Source: Krasilnikovozyma curviuscula
Lineage: Eukaryota > Basidiomycota > Tremellomycetes > Cystofilobasidiales > Mrakiaceae
Direction: 5' to 3'
Assembly (NCBI GenBank): GCA_014825775.1
Contig: MVAQ01000105.1
Span: forward strand, 1-64,000
Length of the DNA stretch: 64,000 nt
The notes under the pieces were generated by a model, which ran no database searches, had not been told where the DNA came from, and worked only from the letters and a program-made list of their open reading frames with translations. The translations under genes and the position numbers were made by a program. Positions 14,497 to 26,641 of the stretch are shown in pieces (position 1 is the first letter of the stretch; each line of letters starts with the position of its first letter).

Positions 14497-15044
14497 ATCA
14501 CGACGAGGGAGACACCAGAGGATTGTGGAGAGAGTAGAAGCTGGGATATGTGTTGACGGTTGGACCAAAAAGCGTGCATGAATTCGGTGCGCCTCTGCCC
14601 CCACAGGCAGTCTCGGATGTGAATTAGAGTTGCGCGTCGACCAGGCGGCGTCTATCCAAGCCTGAAGACTGTATCTGTGATGGCTTCATCTCGGAAGAAA
14701 TGTTGCTTGCAAATGGAGACAAAATCCAATCGTGTCTGTTGTGGGAAAAAACGCTGCAAGCAGAAGACCGGCGCTGTCTGTCGGCACCTTGCACGGTCAA
14801 CGCTTTACCGCGACAGATCTCTAAGGACGTTGAATCTGGAAAGCACTCACACATTTGTAGTCTTTTCGATCGAGTGTGAGTGTCGAATATGGATGAAAAG
14901 GTTGGCCCTCGCTCGATAATAAACCATGTGTCGACACCTGCAAAGCACGAAGGCTCCAGAATACGATCCACGAACAATCCATTACTTCCCCGAAATCAAC
15001 ATGGCCGTCTCTCTTATCCAATGCGTCCCTCACATCCGGACTCG
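14497..15044. other. intergenic, no gene seen
   Basis: About 550 bp between two minus-strand genes hold only short overlapping frames. It presumably carries the DUF6533 gene promoter and the 3' untranslated region of the gene at 15045-15777. Confidence 0.45.
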
Positions 15045-15777
15045 TCATGTACCCGTTGGCAAGCGATGCTGCAAGATTGCTCGCCGCACATCTTGCACTT
15101 GTACTTTCCAACCAGCCCACAAACTTGACAGAGTCGCATTGGAGGCGTGAGAGGTGGTGGTGCTACTGCTGTACTGTAGAGCGGGTATGGCTACGGTTGA
15201 GAAACCATTTGATCAGATCTCGTTCTTGGACGCGACTTTTCTCCTTGCGACGGCGCCGCTGACTCACGGATTCCTCCAGGTGCGCAGTGAGACTTCTGTG
15301 ATATGTAAAAAGTCGCCTACTGCCTGGTGTCGACTTCCTGGTCTTTTTTTGCTTGAACGAGGTAGATGAGGCCATTGGTTGTGGCGGAGAGGCTGGACGC
15401 GTTATTGACATCGTTGCTGAATCAGTATCGTTCGTTTTCTGGTCACAGATGGAAGCGGTGGGTAGATTAGCAAACAATACAAGACTGAAACAGGCCAAGT
15501 TTTTCCCCACCTCGAGGTCGTCGATTCGGCGCTTAAGTTTTCTGCGAAAGGTTTCAGGAATCCCGGCAGGTAAAATCACATCAGGAATCACATCGACGAC
15601 GATTCTCTCAATCCCATGCACTTTAGTTCCTATTCCTAATGAGCCTGTCGTTGCTGTCGTGTCCTTTGAACTTGAAGCCTGCCCTCCCAGCGTGGGAGCT
15701 CTAGGAAGCTCAGAGGGATTGTCGGAGAAGGTGTAGACTGGGATCACAGCCTGAGTCCTTCGAGCCCGAGACTGCAT
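15045..15777 (-). CDS. unrecognised small basic protein
   Basis: I do not recognise this gene. A three-exon model (15511-15777, 15268-15438, 15045-15173) gives 188 residues with phase-0 junctions throughout. The N-terminus MQSRARRTQAVIPVYTFS leads to a hydrophobic-then-basic segment (ERIVVDVIPDVILPAGIPE, then FRRKLKRRIDDLE). A Lys/Arg-rich, probably disordered part and a short helical end (LSSLWAGWKVQVQDVRRAIL) follow. The first intron is 72 nt with no stop, so its retention would add 24 residues. If the GTGAGT donor at 15267 is not used, the frame ends at 15163 instead. Its start lies 150 bp from the divergent RPN13 start. Composition suggests a nuclear or nucleic-acid-associated protein, but this is weak. 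Confidence 0.5.
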
Positions 15778-15927
15778 AGCTTTTCTTTATGATTGGTATA
15801 CTTGTCTATCTGTTGAAGATTATGGGATTTGAAGTTGACTGGTCCGAGCCACCTTCGCCATACTGGCTCGACTTCCAGCGAGCTCGCTGCTGGGTGAACT
15901 TCAACCAAAATTCTTAAGAGCGACAAA

Positions 15928-17249
15928 ATGGCTCCCAGTTTCTCATACAAAGCAGGCAAATGCTATCGAAGAGGTAATACTAACTTCGTCGATGCTGACC
16001 CAGCCAAGGGCACGTTGGAATTCGAGGTTGGCGACGATGAGTGTGAGTTTGTCGTTTTCCTCTGTCTGTTGTGGTATACTCCTCAAAGGCAGCCTTGCTC
16101 ACTGGCTGGATAACTCAACAAACTGCTTTTATACGTAGTGTTGCACATGTACTGGAAGAATAGGGGAATGACTTCTCCTGTGGACGATTTGATTATCTTC
16201 TCTGGCGATGCAGTCTTCGAAGGGCCAGTGTGAGTCGTTAGGGCGTGAACGCAGCTGAAAGGTCTCTCTAACTGATTGTAATACATGGCCTGCCTGTAGT
16301 AAGGATGACAATGTGTATTGTCTGAAGTTCATGAGCTCGGATGAACGTCACTTCTTCTGGTTCCAATCCGCGGTCAGCGAAACCACTCCCTACAGCACCT
16401 TATCCAGACAAATCAACGCTATCATAGCGGATCCAACTTTCAGTGCTTCTTCACCTCTTCCTGAACTTCCAGCTGCCGCTGCCACTGAGAGCGTCCCAAT
16501 TGTTGAAGAAGGAGATGAGAGGACGAGAATGTTGGCGAGATTACGAGCGCACGTCTTTTCAACCCAAGTTCTATTAGTTCATAGTTTCGGAAGTGTAGAG
16601 TTCTGACGAGGATCCTCTTCTTGCTCTTCCAGTGGACCAATGTCTGCTGCGACGTCTGCCATCCCTGGCACTCCTGCTCAACCTATCCAGCAACCTACTA
16701 TTCCCTCAGCACCTAACCCAACGAGAGTTGCAGCTCCAACTAATTCTAGTGGTGGGCTGAACCAAGACATGCTTGCTCAGCTGCAGCGTGCCATGACAGG
16801 TCTGACAAGACCTGCTGTTCAAGAGAGCGGTGAGTGACTTTGCATGTCGAAATGACTCAGGCTGTCTACCTTTCGAATAGATACTGACTCCTATGTTCCA
16901 ACTTACGTTAGACGTTAACCTCCAAGACATCCTCTCTCCAACTATCTTGACTCCACTGCTCGCCTCTCCCGAACTCCGTCAATCCCTCTTCCCACACCTA
17001 CCTACCACCCTCGCTCTCTCAAGTCCGCCAACTCACGATGAAGTGTCTACTGTCATTTCATCCGCAGCTTTCGCTGATGCTGTTACAGGTCTGGACCGCG
17101 CGCTGAGAACCGGTGCACTGGGCCAGCTGGTTAGAGGACTTGGTTTGCCAGAGAGTGCTGGAGCTGGTGTTGAGGAATTCTTGAGTGCGATTGCTCAACA
17201 GGCTGAGAGGGAGGAAACCGGTGGTGGGGATATGGACACTTCTTCTTAA
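15928..17249 (+). CDS. RPN13: Rpn13/ADRM1 proteasomal ubiquitin receptor
   Basis: Rpn13 binds ubiquitin on the 19S regulatory particle and recruits and activates the deubiquitinase Uch37. Five exons (15928-16042, 16139-16229, 16300-16548, 16633-16829, 16912-17249) give 329 residues. The Pru domain fills about 5-110 (FSYKAGKCYRRG, LEFEVGDDELLHMYWKNR, YCLKFMSSDERHFFWFQ). A Pro/Ala-rich linker follows, then a C-terminal DEUBAD helical domain (VNLQDILSPTILTPLL ... LRTGALGQLVRGLGLP). The DEUBAD domain is absent from budding-yeast Rpn13, so an Uch37 partner is expected here. The third intron is ambiguous. The best reading of MLARLRA-GPMSA needs a GC donor (GCACGT) at 16549. A GT donor at 16531 also keeps frame but shortens the protein by six residues. 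Confidence 0.93.
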
Positions 17250-17522
17250 AGCCGCAGTGTTGTGGTTTGGTACTGGCGCGGCCGCATCTGATGATGAATG
17301 TCGCTTTTCTATCACTGGCTCATCTCGGTTTTCGTCGTTGGCAAGGTGTTCGGCCTTTTCCTGTATGGCTCGTACTCATGGCTTGGCCCAATAATAGGGC
17401 ACAAAGGATAGAATTGCCTCCATTCCATGTGACACGGGCGTCGTGCAAGAAACAAGCGGGTGGCGAAGAGCAAGGTTGCACTCAACCCCATCTTCTTTTA
17501 AATCGATTCACCAACAGTCAAA

Positions 17523-20234
17523 ATGTCTTCAGTCCCAGGAGTTCAGATCAATGCCCCAGTCTCAGGTCAGTCATTTTTACTCGCAGAAGGGTCAAGCTTT
17601 TTCGAAGATCGATCCCCAAGAGCTGAACTAACCTACTTCCCGTGGCTGTTGAATATCTAGCGGCTCAACAGGAGATTCTCACACCTGAAGCTTTAATATT
17701 TCTGGCCTCTATCCACAGAACTTTCAATAAGACTCGTCTCTCGGTAAGTTTCCCCGGTAAATCGACCCCGAGTTCAAAGGTTCCCTGATTGAACACGATT
17801 CTGTGGCTTGATCCAGCTTCTCGAAGCCAGAAAGACCAACCAATTAGCCTTCAACAAGTCTGTCGGTGCTTTGGCTTTCCCTAAGGAAACTGAGGGCATC
17901 AGAAACGAGGAAAGTTGGAAATGTGCTCCTCCTGGACCTGGATTGGAAGATCGAAGGGTCGAAATCACCGGTCCAACTGACAGAAAGATGGTCATTAATG
18001 GTGAGTAACAATGCTATAGTGTGCAATCCCCCCTTTTTTCTGGTCTACTGGCTGGATTGAGCAGCTTTAATGGTACGGAACTGTGATGTTCGAACGCATC
18101 ACATGCAATTCGCCTATTTCCCGGAGGTTCACAAGCTCTGTCACTGCACCACTGCTCTTCTCTCTCCTTAAAATTCCAAAACACTTCTTCATCCTCCAAA
18201 TTTTCATTGGCTGCGTTAGAATAGTCGGGTTTTCCTTCAGTCCGCGCTTCCAAGGACCCCCAGCCGCTCTTACACCGACTTCCCCACAAATGAAAACAAA
18301 GCATAATGCTAACCCTCCATCTTCGTACAGCTTTGAACTCTGGAGCAAAAACTTTTATGGCTGATTTCGAGGATTCCAATTCGCCAACGTGGAGCAACAT
18401 GGTTGACGGGCAAATCAACCTAAGAGACGCTGTGCGGTACGTTGCGCCGCTACGACTTCTAAAGGATCAGCTCGAAGCCAACTATTGACGGCTTTCATGG
18501 TTTCTTTAGAGGAACCATCTCTCTTGAATCCGGTGGAAAGTCATACAGCCTTAACAAAGAGCATGCAGTCTTGATAGTCCGGTACGTCGTCGTTCACGCT
18601 CACGATGCCTCTGACAACGAATGCGCTGGCTGACAGAAATGCTGAACCTAGTCCTCGTGGATGGCACTTGCCTGAACCTCGCGTTCTCATTGATGGGGAA
18701 CAAATGTCGGGCTCTATGTTCGACTTCGGACTCTACTTCTTCCACAACGCGAAAGAAGCTGTGGCGAAAGGCTTCGGTCCTTACTTCTACCTTCCAAAGA
18801 TGGAGCACTACCTTGAAGCTAGGTTAGCTCGATTTTGTATTTTTTTTCTTTTGACTCATTTCTCAAGTCGCAATGGGCTTTCTATCTCTTAGACTTTGGA
18901 ACGACATCTTCTCTTTCTCCGAGGCCTTCATAAAGCTCACTCCGAACACCATCCGCGGAACAGTCTTGATTGAGACCTTGCCAGCCGCTTTCCAGATGGA
19001 AGAGATCCTTTGGGAGTTGAAGGAACATAGCAGTGGTTTGAATTGCGGTCGATGGGACTACGTGCGTCAAGACGAACTGGCTCGTGTGCCTAGTCTAAAT
19101 TACTGAGATTTCGCCTTCCGGTTTACAGATCTTCTCATACATCAAGAAGACCCAAAAACACTCTAAATACGTCTTACCCGATCGTTCAGAGGTAACAATG
19201 ACTGTCCCTTTCATGGACGCCTACGTGAGACTTTTGATCAAAACTTGTCACAAGTTCGTGACTTTTTGTTGCTTTGGCTCTTCCCGTGACCTAAATTGTA
19301 ACTAATTCTTTAATTTGGAACTTCAGACGAAAGGTAGCTGCTATGGGAGGAAGTGAGCACACCTCGGCTATTTCTGCGTGATCTGAGCTAACAGTGATAT
19401 GTTGATAGTGTCTGCTCAAATCCCAATCAAGAATGACCCTGTCGCCAACGACCTCGCAATGGCAAAAGTCAAAGCTGATAAAGTTAGAGAAGTCACCGCT
19501 GGACATGACGGTACTTGGGTCGCTCATCCAGCTTTGGTCAAGATAGCTTTGGATGTCTTCAATGAGAAGATGCTTGGTCCTAATCAGGTTAGACTTTTTT
19601 TTCGCTGCCGTTTGTGCAACTCCCCTTTTGATCACCTTCGTCGTTCTCAGTACTACATTCGTAGAGAAGATGTCAGTGTGAAGTCAACCGACTTGACGTC
19701 TTCAAGCGTTCCAGGAAAGATCACCTTGAAGGGCGTCACTGACAATGCGAATGCGTGAGTAAGAATTTCTCTCATACTCTCATGGCATAATAACTTACCT
19801 ACTCCCGCAGTGCTCTTTCTTACTGTGCGGCTTGGATCGGAGGAAACGGTTGCGTTCCGATCAACTACTTGATGGAAGACGCGGCTACAGCTGAGATTGC
19901 CCGTTGCCAACTCTGGCAGTGGGCTTACTACGGTTCAAAGATGGTATGTTACTGATCGCTCATGTTATCGGAAGTAAGTGTTACTGACACCTTCCCCTTC
20001 GTTCCCTTTCTCCGCCAGGATGACGGTACCAAACTCTCCCCCTCCGTTATCTCAAAGATTTTTGAACAAGAAGCCAAGAAGGTCGCGTCCGCTCAAGGTT
20101 ACACTGAACACAACGTTCAGATTGCAACCAAGTACATGATCGATCAAGTCTCTAGAGATAGTCCAAGTGAATTCTTAACTTCAGACCTGATCTCATATCT
20201 CGACGAGGGACTGGTCAGAAAGCCAAGTCTCTGA
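17523..20234 (+). CDS. MLS1: malate synthase (glyoxylate cycle)
   Basis: This enzyme condenses glyoxylate with acetyl-CoA to malate, letting the cell grow on acetate, ethanol or fatty acids. Thirteen exons (17523-17565, 17661-17743, 17817-18000, 18331-18436, 18510-18581, 18652-18822, 18893-19061, 19129-19253, 19327-19352, 19409-19587, 19651-19754, 19811-19943, 20019-20234) give 536 residues, the usual fungal length. Family motifs run in order: [68 protein letters not shown], and [19 protein letters not shown]. The C-terminus is P-S-L, a poor match to the peroxisomal signal SKL, so location is uncertain. Intron 3 is 330 nt, about four times the local norm. The gene is convergent with COG7. Confidence 0.96.
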
Positions 20235-20409
20235 GTGAGGGGAAGCTCCACTTTTTGTAATGACTGTTGAATTGTTATAGTGAAATGTTTTGTATGTACT
20301 CCAGTTCATTAGTGCAATATAAGCAAGCCCATGTCAACACAAGACACTTGAGCTGCTATTCTCGCAGAGAGGCAAGGGCAAAGTCGAAATCAGAGGAAGT
20401 TCTTATGCC

Positions 20410-23400
20410 CTATTTAAGATCTACGTGATTCCAGCCTCGCATCTTGGCTATGAGCACAAAGGTCCTATCTGCGTCGTTTTCTGGCCCCTTCTCCTCCATC
20501 GCGGCATACTTTTCTCTACCGGCCTCCTCATTCAATTCTGACGCCTCTTTCCAGACTTCCAGCTCTTCCCATTCAACATCGTAGACTTTAACAACACTGG
20601 AGAGATACGCCAAGTCAGAGGCGAGTTGTGCGGAACCAGACGTAGACAATGAACGGATTGATGGCAGGATGGTTGATGTGAGTTCGGAGAGGAGGGATAT
20701 CGTCAAAGAGTTTAGCCAGATTGACAGAACCATCACTGAAGGCAATGCCACTGAGGTTGGAGCCGAAAGAGATGGCAAGTGAGCGTGTGGAGACACGGGA
20801 GAAAGTCGACCGTGAGGTGAAGGTGGTCCTAATACGCTGTCTCTATGCGTCTCGTGAGTGCCGTTGGCTTCTTGTTGCATCTGCGCCAAAGCCTCCACAT
20901 CCACAAATGGAAGACTCTCGATAGAGAATGCGAGAGCGTCGTCATCGGTGTAGACTTCGAACAGACGTGGCAAGTTGAGTAACCCTTCAGTGATTTTAGC
21001 GATTGTGTCGGTTGGGGCCAAAGAGAAAGTTGGGACCGAAGCAAGAGCACCTTTACGGGGAGCCTTTTCACCCTGTGACCAAACGGGCATAGAAGCATAG
21101 GTGACGAGAAGCTGTCGTAGTGGTGAGAGAATAGTGGCCTGGAGAAACAGCTGAGAAGCTTTTGTCAATGCAGTTGCTGAATTTTTAGCTTTGAAAAGCA
21201 AACTTTTGGATAAACCACTCGGCATTGATGGAGAAAGAAGGGTAGTGGAAGGAGTAGTGGATGTCGAGAGCGAATACCGATGACTGGGGGTGTGCGGGTG
21301 AGGCGAGAGCGATTCGAGAAGGGTGTGGAGCTCTGCCGAGTTAAGTGATGATTGCCGGAGTAAAGAGATAGCACCAGATGTTGTTCCAGGATACGCGATG
21401 ATTTCTCCTCCATTTCTCGAAGAGTTGACTTGGCCTGCCACCTGTGTCAGCGAGCTGGCCAATTTCACTTCGAACGCCTCCAGCTGCTCCCGTACTCCTC
21501 GACAGGTTTCCAGCAGGTGAAGACCAAGTTGAAAAGTTCCCCAGTCTTCACTCGTGTAGTCCATTCCCTCGAAATCTAGCTCATCCATACCATCGCGTTC
21601 CGTAGATGGTCGTCCTAAACTGTTCTTCTTGTTTCTAGCACCTTTGGTGCTTTCCACCTCTCTTCTCGCAGCATCCCAGAAGCCAGAGAGGATCTGGTTC
21701 AAGTCTTCAATCAGGCCAACACTTCCATACCCGTGAGTAAAGGCGATGCACCTCTCCAAAGCTCCTTCAGCAAGTCCCAGCACGTTTTTACTCTTCTCCG
21801 AGAGCGTGCGAGCAAAGTCATCATCTACTCCAAGTTCAGATGCGGGCCTGTCCAAGTCTAGAGAGATCTTCGAATCCAGATAGCGTTTTTCCAGTGATGG
21901 GTAGGACGACTGAAAGTCAAAGAATGGCTCGAAGAACGAGTGCTCTTCTTGAACACCTTCCAGTGTCTCGAACACCTTCTGGATCACAAGAGCCGCTTCT
22001 TCTGTACTCTTGTAACAGCTTACAAGCTCTTGAAGAGCGCTGGCACCGTAGGACTCTGTTAAAGATTCCAATCGTTGAAGAAGCGATGGTTGTAAAGCAT
22101 CCATGATTGATCGAAGGAAAGCTGAGAGTGTTTCGGACGGATCTGGGAATATCTGAGAGATGAGATTGCGTTCAGAGCTAAGCTGGGAGCTGAGTGAAGA
22201 ATAGAAGTGGGGTAGGAACGTGTTGAAATTTTGAACTGCGTTTTTGCTGTTGCCATTGCTGTTGGGTATCTGCACAATAGGGTCGGTCGATGGAAGCGCT
22301 GAGACTAATGAGCTGCCATTTTGCGGCAGGTCAGAAATATGTGCCTCATTCCACATCTTGACAATTTCTGACCGACGGGTACCGTAGTAGTAGTTGCGGA
22401 ATTCTCCCTCTCTGCCAATCATCCCGAATATTTCAAAGAAGCTACGCAAGTGGGAAGAGGTGTGAGCCATCAACTAGTGAACCAAAACAAGTTGGAATGG
22501 AACATAAGCATACGTTTTACAGCTTTCTATGTCCCGAGTCATGATCCCCTTTACCACATCTCCGACCGCGGTGGCCTCCAGAGTATTTTGCAAAGACACC
22601 ATTAATGCTCGACGACCTTCCTCTTCACCCGTTCCTTTGAACACCCTAACACTTTTACTAGCTTCAGATAAACGTTCAGCAGCCTTACGAAGATAAGCAT
22701 TTGCGTTGAAGTCAGTCCACATCTCTCCAGTGCAAAAAAGGTAAGGAAGCTTCGTACCTTGAAATAATCTGCTGCTGCCACTAATCCCATAATCTCACTC
22801 TCCAACGTGCTCCAACTCTCGGCTTCACGAAGAACATCTCTTGTTTGTTCTAAGTTGGTCTTGATGGTGTCCAGATAGGAAAGTCTTTCCAATACAGCTA
22901 GAGTTTTGGGGTCTGGTCCAGCCTGTTCGAGATTAGTCGATGATGCTGGAGAAGAAAGTGTCGAGAGTGCCAGCCTTGTGGAGGAAACCAGGTCGACGTC
23001 AGACATCCAGAATCGGTAGGGGTGTTCGAAAGAAACGACTCAGTCGACTCACCGAAGACCCTCGGCAGCTTCTCTCATAAACTGAAGATCGTATGTGAGC
23101 CTTGGTACAGTTCGTGAGATGTCGTGAATCGTCTGTTCGAGATGGGACGATGTATCTTGAGAGAGGGAGGTTATCCGGTTCAGCAGAGCCTGTGTATTGT
23201 TGGCAAACGATGCAAGGTTGGCCTACAGATACCCAAAAGGACAAGTTCATCGCATGATTTGTTGAAGACAAATGTCAGATGGTAGAATGCAACAATAGAC
23301 CCGAGAAACAGTCGGTGACACTCACAGCACTCGGTTGGACCTGGCTCATCCTCCTCGCCCTTTCTTCGTCACTAGGCTTCAGAGATGACGGACTACTGGG

Positions 23401-23652
23401 TTTTTGACCTCGAACAGTAGCATCAACGCCGTTCAGGTACGGAGCTACCTCGTCCAACACTGCGTTTTCCATCAGGTTGTTCAACCAGCTTGCTACATCA
23501 CCCTGGTATGGGGTCAGAGATTCGAGTAGGGCTGAGCTTGAACCAAACGGTAGACTGGACCCATCTAATTCGATATCTAGCGTGACCAGTGAGTGGTCTA
23601 TTGGCTTTGCTGGATCCAGGGACGTTGGTGAAAGCGCCGACGAGGACGCCAT
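20410..23652 (-). CDS. COG7: COG complex subunit 7
   Basis: Cog7 is part of lobe B of the conserved oligomeric Golgi tether, which sorts retrograde vesicles carrying glycosylation enzymes. Five exons (23326-23652, 23053-23222, 22758-22974, 22514-22683, 20410-22441) give 971 residues. The N-terminus has the family's pattern: a short acidic start, DVASWLNNLMENA, then a helical stretch (LNRITSLSQDTSSHLEQTIH ... YDLQFMREAAEGLR). SWSTLESEIMGLVAAADYFK, RLSEASKSVRVFKG and GREGEFRNYYYGTRR are further matches. Exon 4 could also start at 22722, but that would need a 35-nt intron. The 75-nt intron chosen has a good branch site. Exon 5's acceptor (GCGTAG) was set by phase. I am sure of the family, less of exon 4. 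Confidence 0.85.
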
Positions 23653-24163
23653 TTTAGGTGATGTCGAACACCGTCAGAGAGGACACGGGACGTTTTTAGA
23701 GCAGCAAAAGGCCTGCTAGTAGGTGTACCAGAACCTTCCCGCGTATGGTGACCAAAGGAGAAGCTGTTCTTGCTGGCCACTCTGATGCTGTCGGGAGCTA
23801 CTTATTCGCGAATCGCAGCGATGGCCCCTCGAGCCTTGAAAAAAGGTGCGCATTACGGTGACGTCGACAAGTCATAGGGGAAGGGGACAAAGGAGGTGAC
23901 TGCGTTGAGCCTTGTTTTGTATTTGATATTTTCATCTCTTGCGTGCGGGATTCCACCGTTGCGACTGCGATGGGCGGCCCTAATGCCAGGTGGTCAGTAA
24001 AACATTGCGAACATATGCTACTCAAGCCAGGGATTATCACAGAAATCAGATGATTTGTGAAACAAAAAAGGTAATATCCAAAACGAAATATAGAACAAAC
24101 ACATCGATGAAGGGAATAGAAAGTAAACTACGCAAAACACCTCCCACCTTGCACGCTTCACGT
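23653..24163. other. COG7 upstream / NDC80 downstream region
   Basis: About 510 bp lie between two minus-strand genes. It holds the COG7 promoter and the NDC80 3' untranslated region. I see no gene. Confidence 0.5.
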
Positions 24164-26641
24164 TTAGTTCCTCGCAGCGAACTCTCTGAGCTGCTCCAGT
24201 TTATCGGAAGCAGCAGTCTTGAACTGAATGATGAACGCCGCGTGGTTCGTGATCTCGTCCACAACGTTTTGTCTCATTTGTTCGGTCTTGAACTTGAGGT
24301 CGTTGAACCTGGACAAAAGGCACAAGAGACGCATTTAAAAACTGGATCAAGTGATTTCAAGCAGTGAAATGGAAAGACCTACTCGACACTCAAATCAGAT
24401 ACACGTGCTTCTGCGGCCAGAACAGATTGTTGTGCAGTTTGTCGAATGTTGGAGACCTCAGTTTCAAGTTTCAGGACCTGGGTTTGGAGCTCTTGAGCCT
24501 CGACAGCATATTCCTATTTAAAAGAAATGCAATGAGCCAATGAACGTGTTTCAGTGTAACCAAAATTTCTATGAACTCACCGATTTGTGAACTTCAAGCT
24601 TGTTCTTTGTTAAGCTCAAAGTTTGCTCCAACGCATGAATCTCATCCTTCAAATCTTCAACCCTCTGGTTTACTTTATCCAACTCATCCTCATCGACAAT
24701 ATTTTCATCTTCAATATGTTTGGTCTTCTCCCTTTCTGCTTCGGCAAACTGCCGCAGAGCAGGTTGCAGAGTGCCTCTAATGTCGGCCGTGATGATGGAT
24801 GAGAGGCTTGAGGTCGCAAGATTGGGGTTATCGATGAAGAAGTTGATGTGTGAAAATGGTTCTGGTGGTGAAGGGTGCAAGCCGATCGAATAGATTTGTG
24901 ATTGGTAGGTGTCGGTCAAGTTGGCCAATTCATCACCGCGCTTGGCGACCAGCATTTCCTTTTGGGAAGCAAGCTTCTCACTTCTTTCACGGTTGATTTT
25001 GAGCTCGTCCATACTGGCCTGAAGGACTTGACGATCGTTCAACATCTTGGTAACTTCATCCTCAGACAAACCCTGTTGTGAGATCTGGACGACGAGTGAC
25101 GTCTTCTCTACAGCGAGCTCCCCAAGTTCGGTTTCTGAACAGAGAGAAAGTGAAGTTAAAGAATTGGAAATTAAAACAAGAGGGAAAACGTGCGAATCTA
25201 ACCTTTCACCTGAATCTCGTTCACCATTTTGGCATTTCCGTTCTTCAGTCTGGTGATCTGCTTCTGTTGATGCGCCTGCAAAGATTCGAATTTTCCTTTA
25301 TCGGATGTGAGATTGACATACTCATCTTCAAGAAGTTGAAGTGGATTCTAAATGAGATGAGAGTAGAAAGAACACTCAGTTAACATTGTTGGGGATGCTG
25401 CTGCAATAGGATAAAGGGCATTCATACCTTAGCTGATTGGAGATGATCCAGTTGCAGCTTCAACGCGGCCAGTGTAGACTGCATCTCATCTGCCTCATCG
25501 TTAAGCAGCGAGTTCTTCGAATCAAAGAGCTCCTTCAACTCTGCTTCTTCAACCTCAAATGTTTCCTGACCCTCGTACCACTTCGCGTAGGCATTACATA
25601 GGAAGTCAAAGAACCATAGTTCGTAAAGGTTTGGGAGCTCAGAGGCCATTGCAGGAGTTATAGCAGTGGGGTCGAGATTTGGGTCGAGTGCGGGCGTTGT
25701 GAGCCATGTGTGTTTTGCCTGATGACACATCGTTTCAATACAACCGCTAAGTTCAGCACAGCTTCTCAGAGGTGATAAATGACGAAAGACACGTACCGTA
25801 GCCAGTTCCACCATCCACGCTAACATCGCACAAACGCTAGGCCAGCTGTTGGAACCAGGAGCGGTAATCATCGTCTTACTGACTCCACCAAGTCCGGCTG
25901 CACCAACACCGTACCCTAAATCCTTCAAAATTGTGATACACTCATCCTCGAACTTCTTGCCATTAGCACCAAACTTGAAGTCTGGATCGAGTTGGTAGTA
26001 GACCCACTTGAAGATGTTTTGGACGTCGCTAGCGGTTGGAGACTTGATATCTCTGATCTGAGCGTAAGGGTAGTTTGAGTTACGCAAGAAGTCCACGATT
26101 GCTTGTCGAGAGGTGCGTTGGAAATATGCGTCTTTGATATTTCTCGGGTCCTTCATCATGGCTGGCATGCCTGCTCCTGGTGCTAAAGACTGTCTACCTA
26201 CGGAGGACGGACGAGGACCTGAGGTTGAGCCTGAATATACTGAAGATCGACGGACACTATAAAACAGACCCCCACGGCAGCGAGGGGCAATAGCAATGAA
26301 CGAGAGAGGGAAGCAGGAAGTCAGTCGCGAGAACACCCAGCCACCCAAACAAATGATCCCTTGTCTATCATCCCAAATTGAACTGGTACTGACCTTCCTG
26401 GTGGCACCATGCTTCCCCCCGTTCCCATACTGCTTCCATTCCTAGGCGTCTTGCCGTACATTCCTCCGTCTCCCCTGCTTCCACTCAGCGGCAGGTTGTT
26501 TGCATGACTTTCTCTTCCGTCCCATCCACTGTTTGAAGTCGTTGTAGACCGTCGGTTGGCTGTTCCCACGGCTTCTTGTGATGATGAAAGACCTGCTGGG
26601 CGTGAAGGTGGACCTGCGATCGAGGGACGGGACTTGGACAT
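24164..26641 (-). CDS. NDC80: Ndc80/Hec1 outer-kinetochore protein
   Basis: Ndc80 is the microtubule-binding subunit of the NDC80 complex, partnering Nuf2, Spc24 and Spc25. Seven exons (26394-26641, 25797-26256, 25428-25718, 25203-25347, 24581-25134, 24383-24513, 24164-24308) give 657 residues. A Ser/Arg/Gly-rich unstructured tail of about 120 residues (the usual Aurora B target) precedes a calponin-homology domain: DPRNIKDAYFQ, QAIVDFLRNSNYPYAQI, VYYQLDPDFKFG, and NSWPSVCAMLAWMVELA. Long coiled coil follows, ending FNDLKFKTEQMRQNVVDEIT. The intron between exons 2 and 3 is 78 nt with no stop codon, so retained transcripts would insert 26 residues after the CH domain. The start is the only ATG giving the basic tail. 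Confidence 0.95.

Noticed and set aside
22723..22757. 35-nt intron in COG7
   Set aside because: Probably too short. A 75-nt intron to 22684 keeps frame and has a CTGAC branch site, though it drops eight residues.
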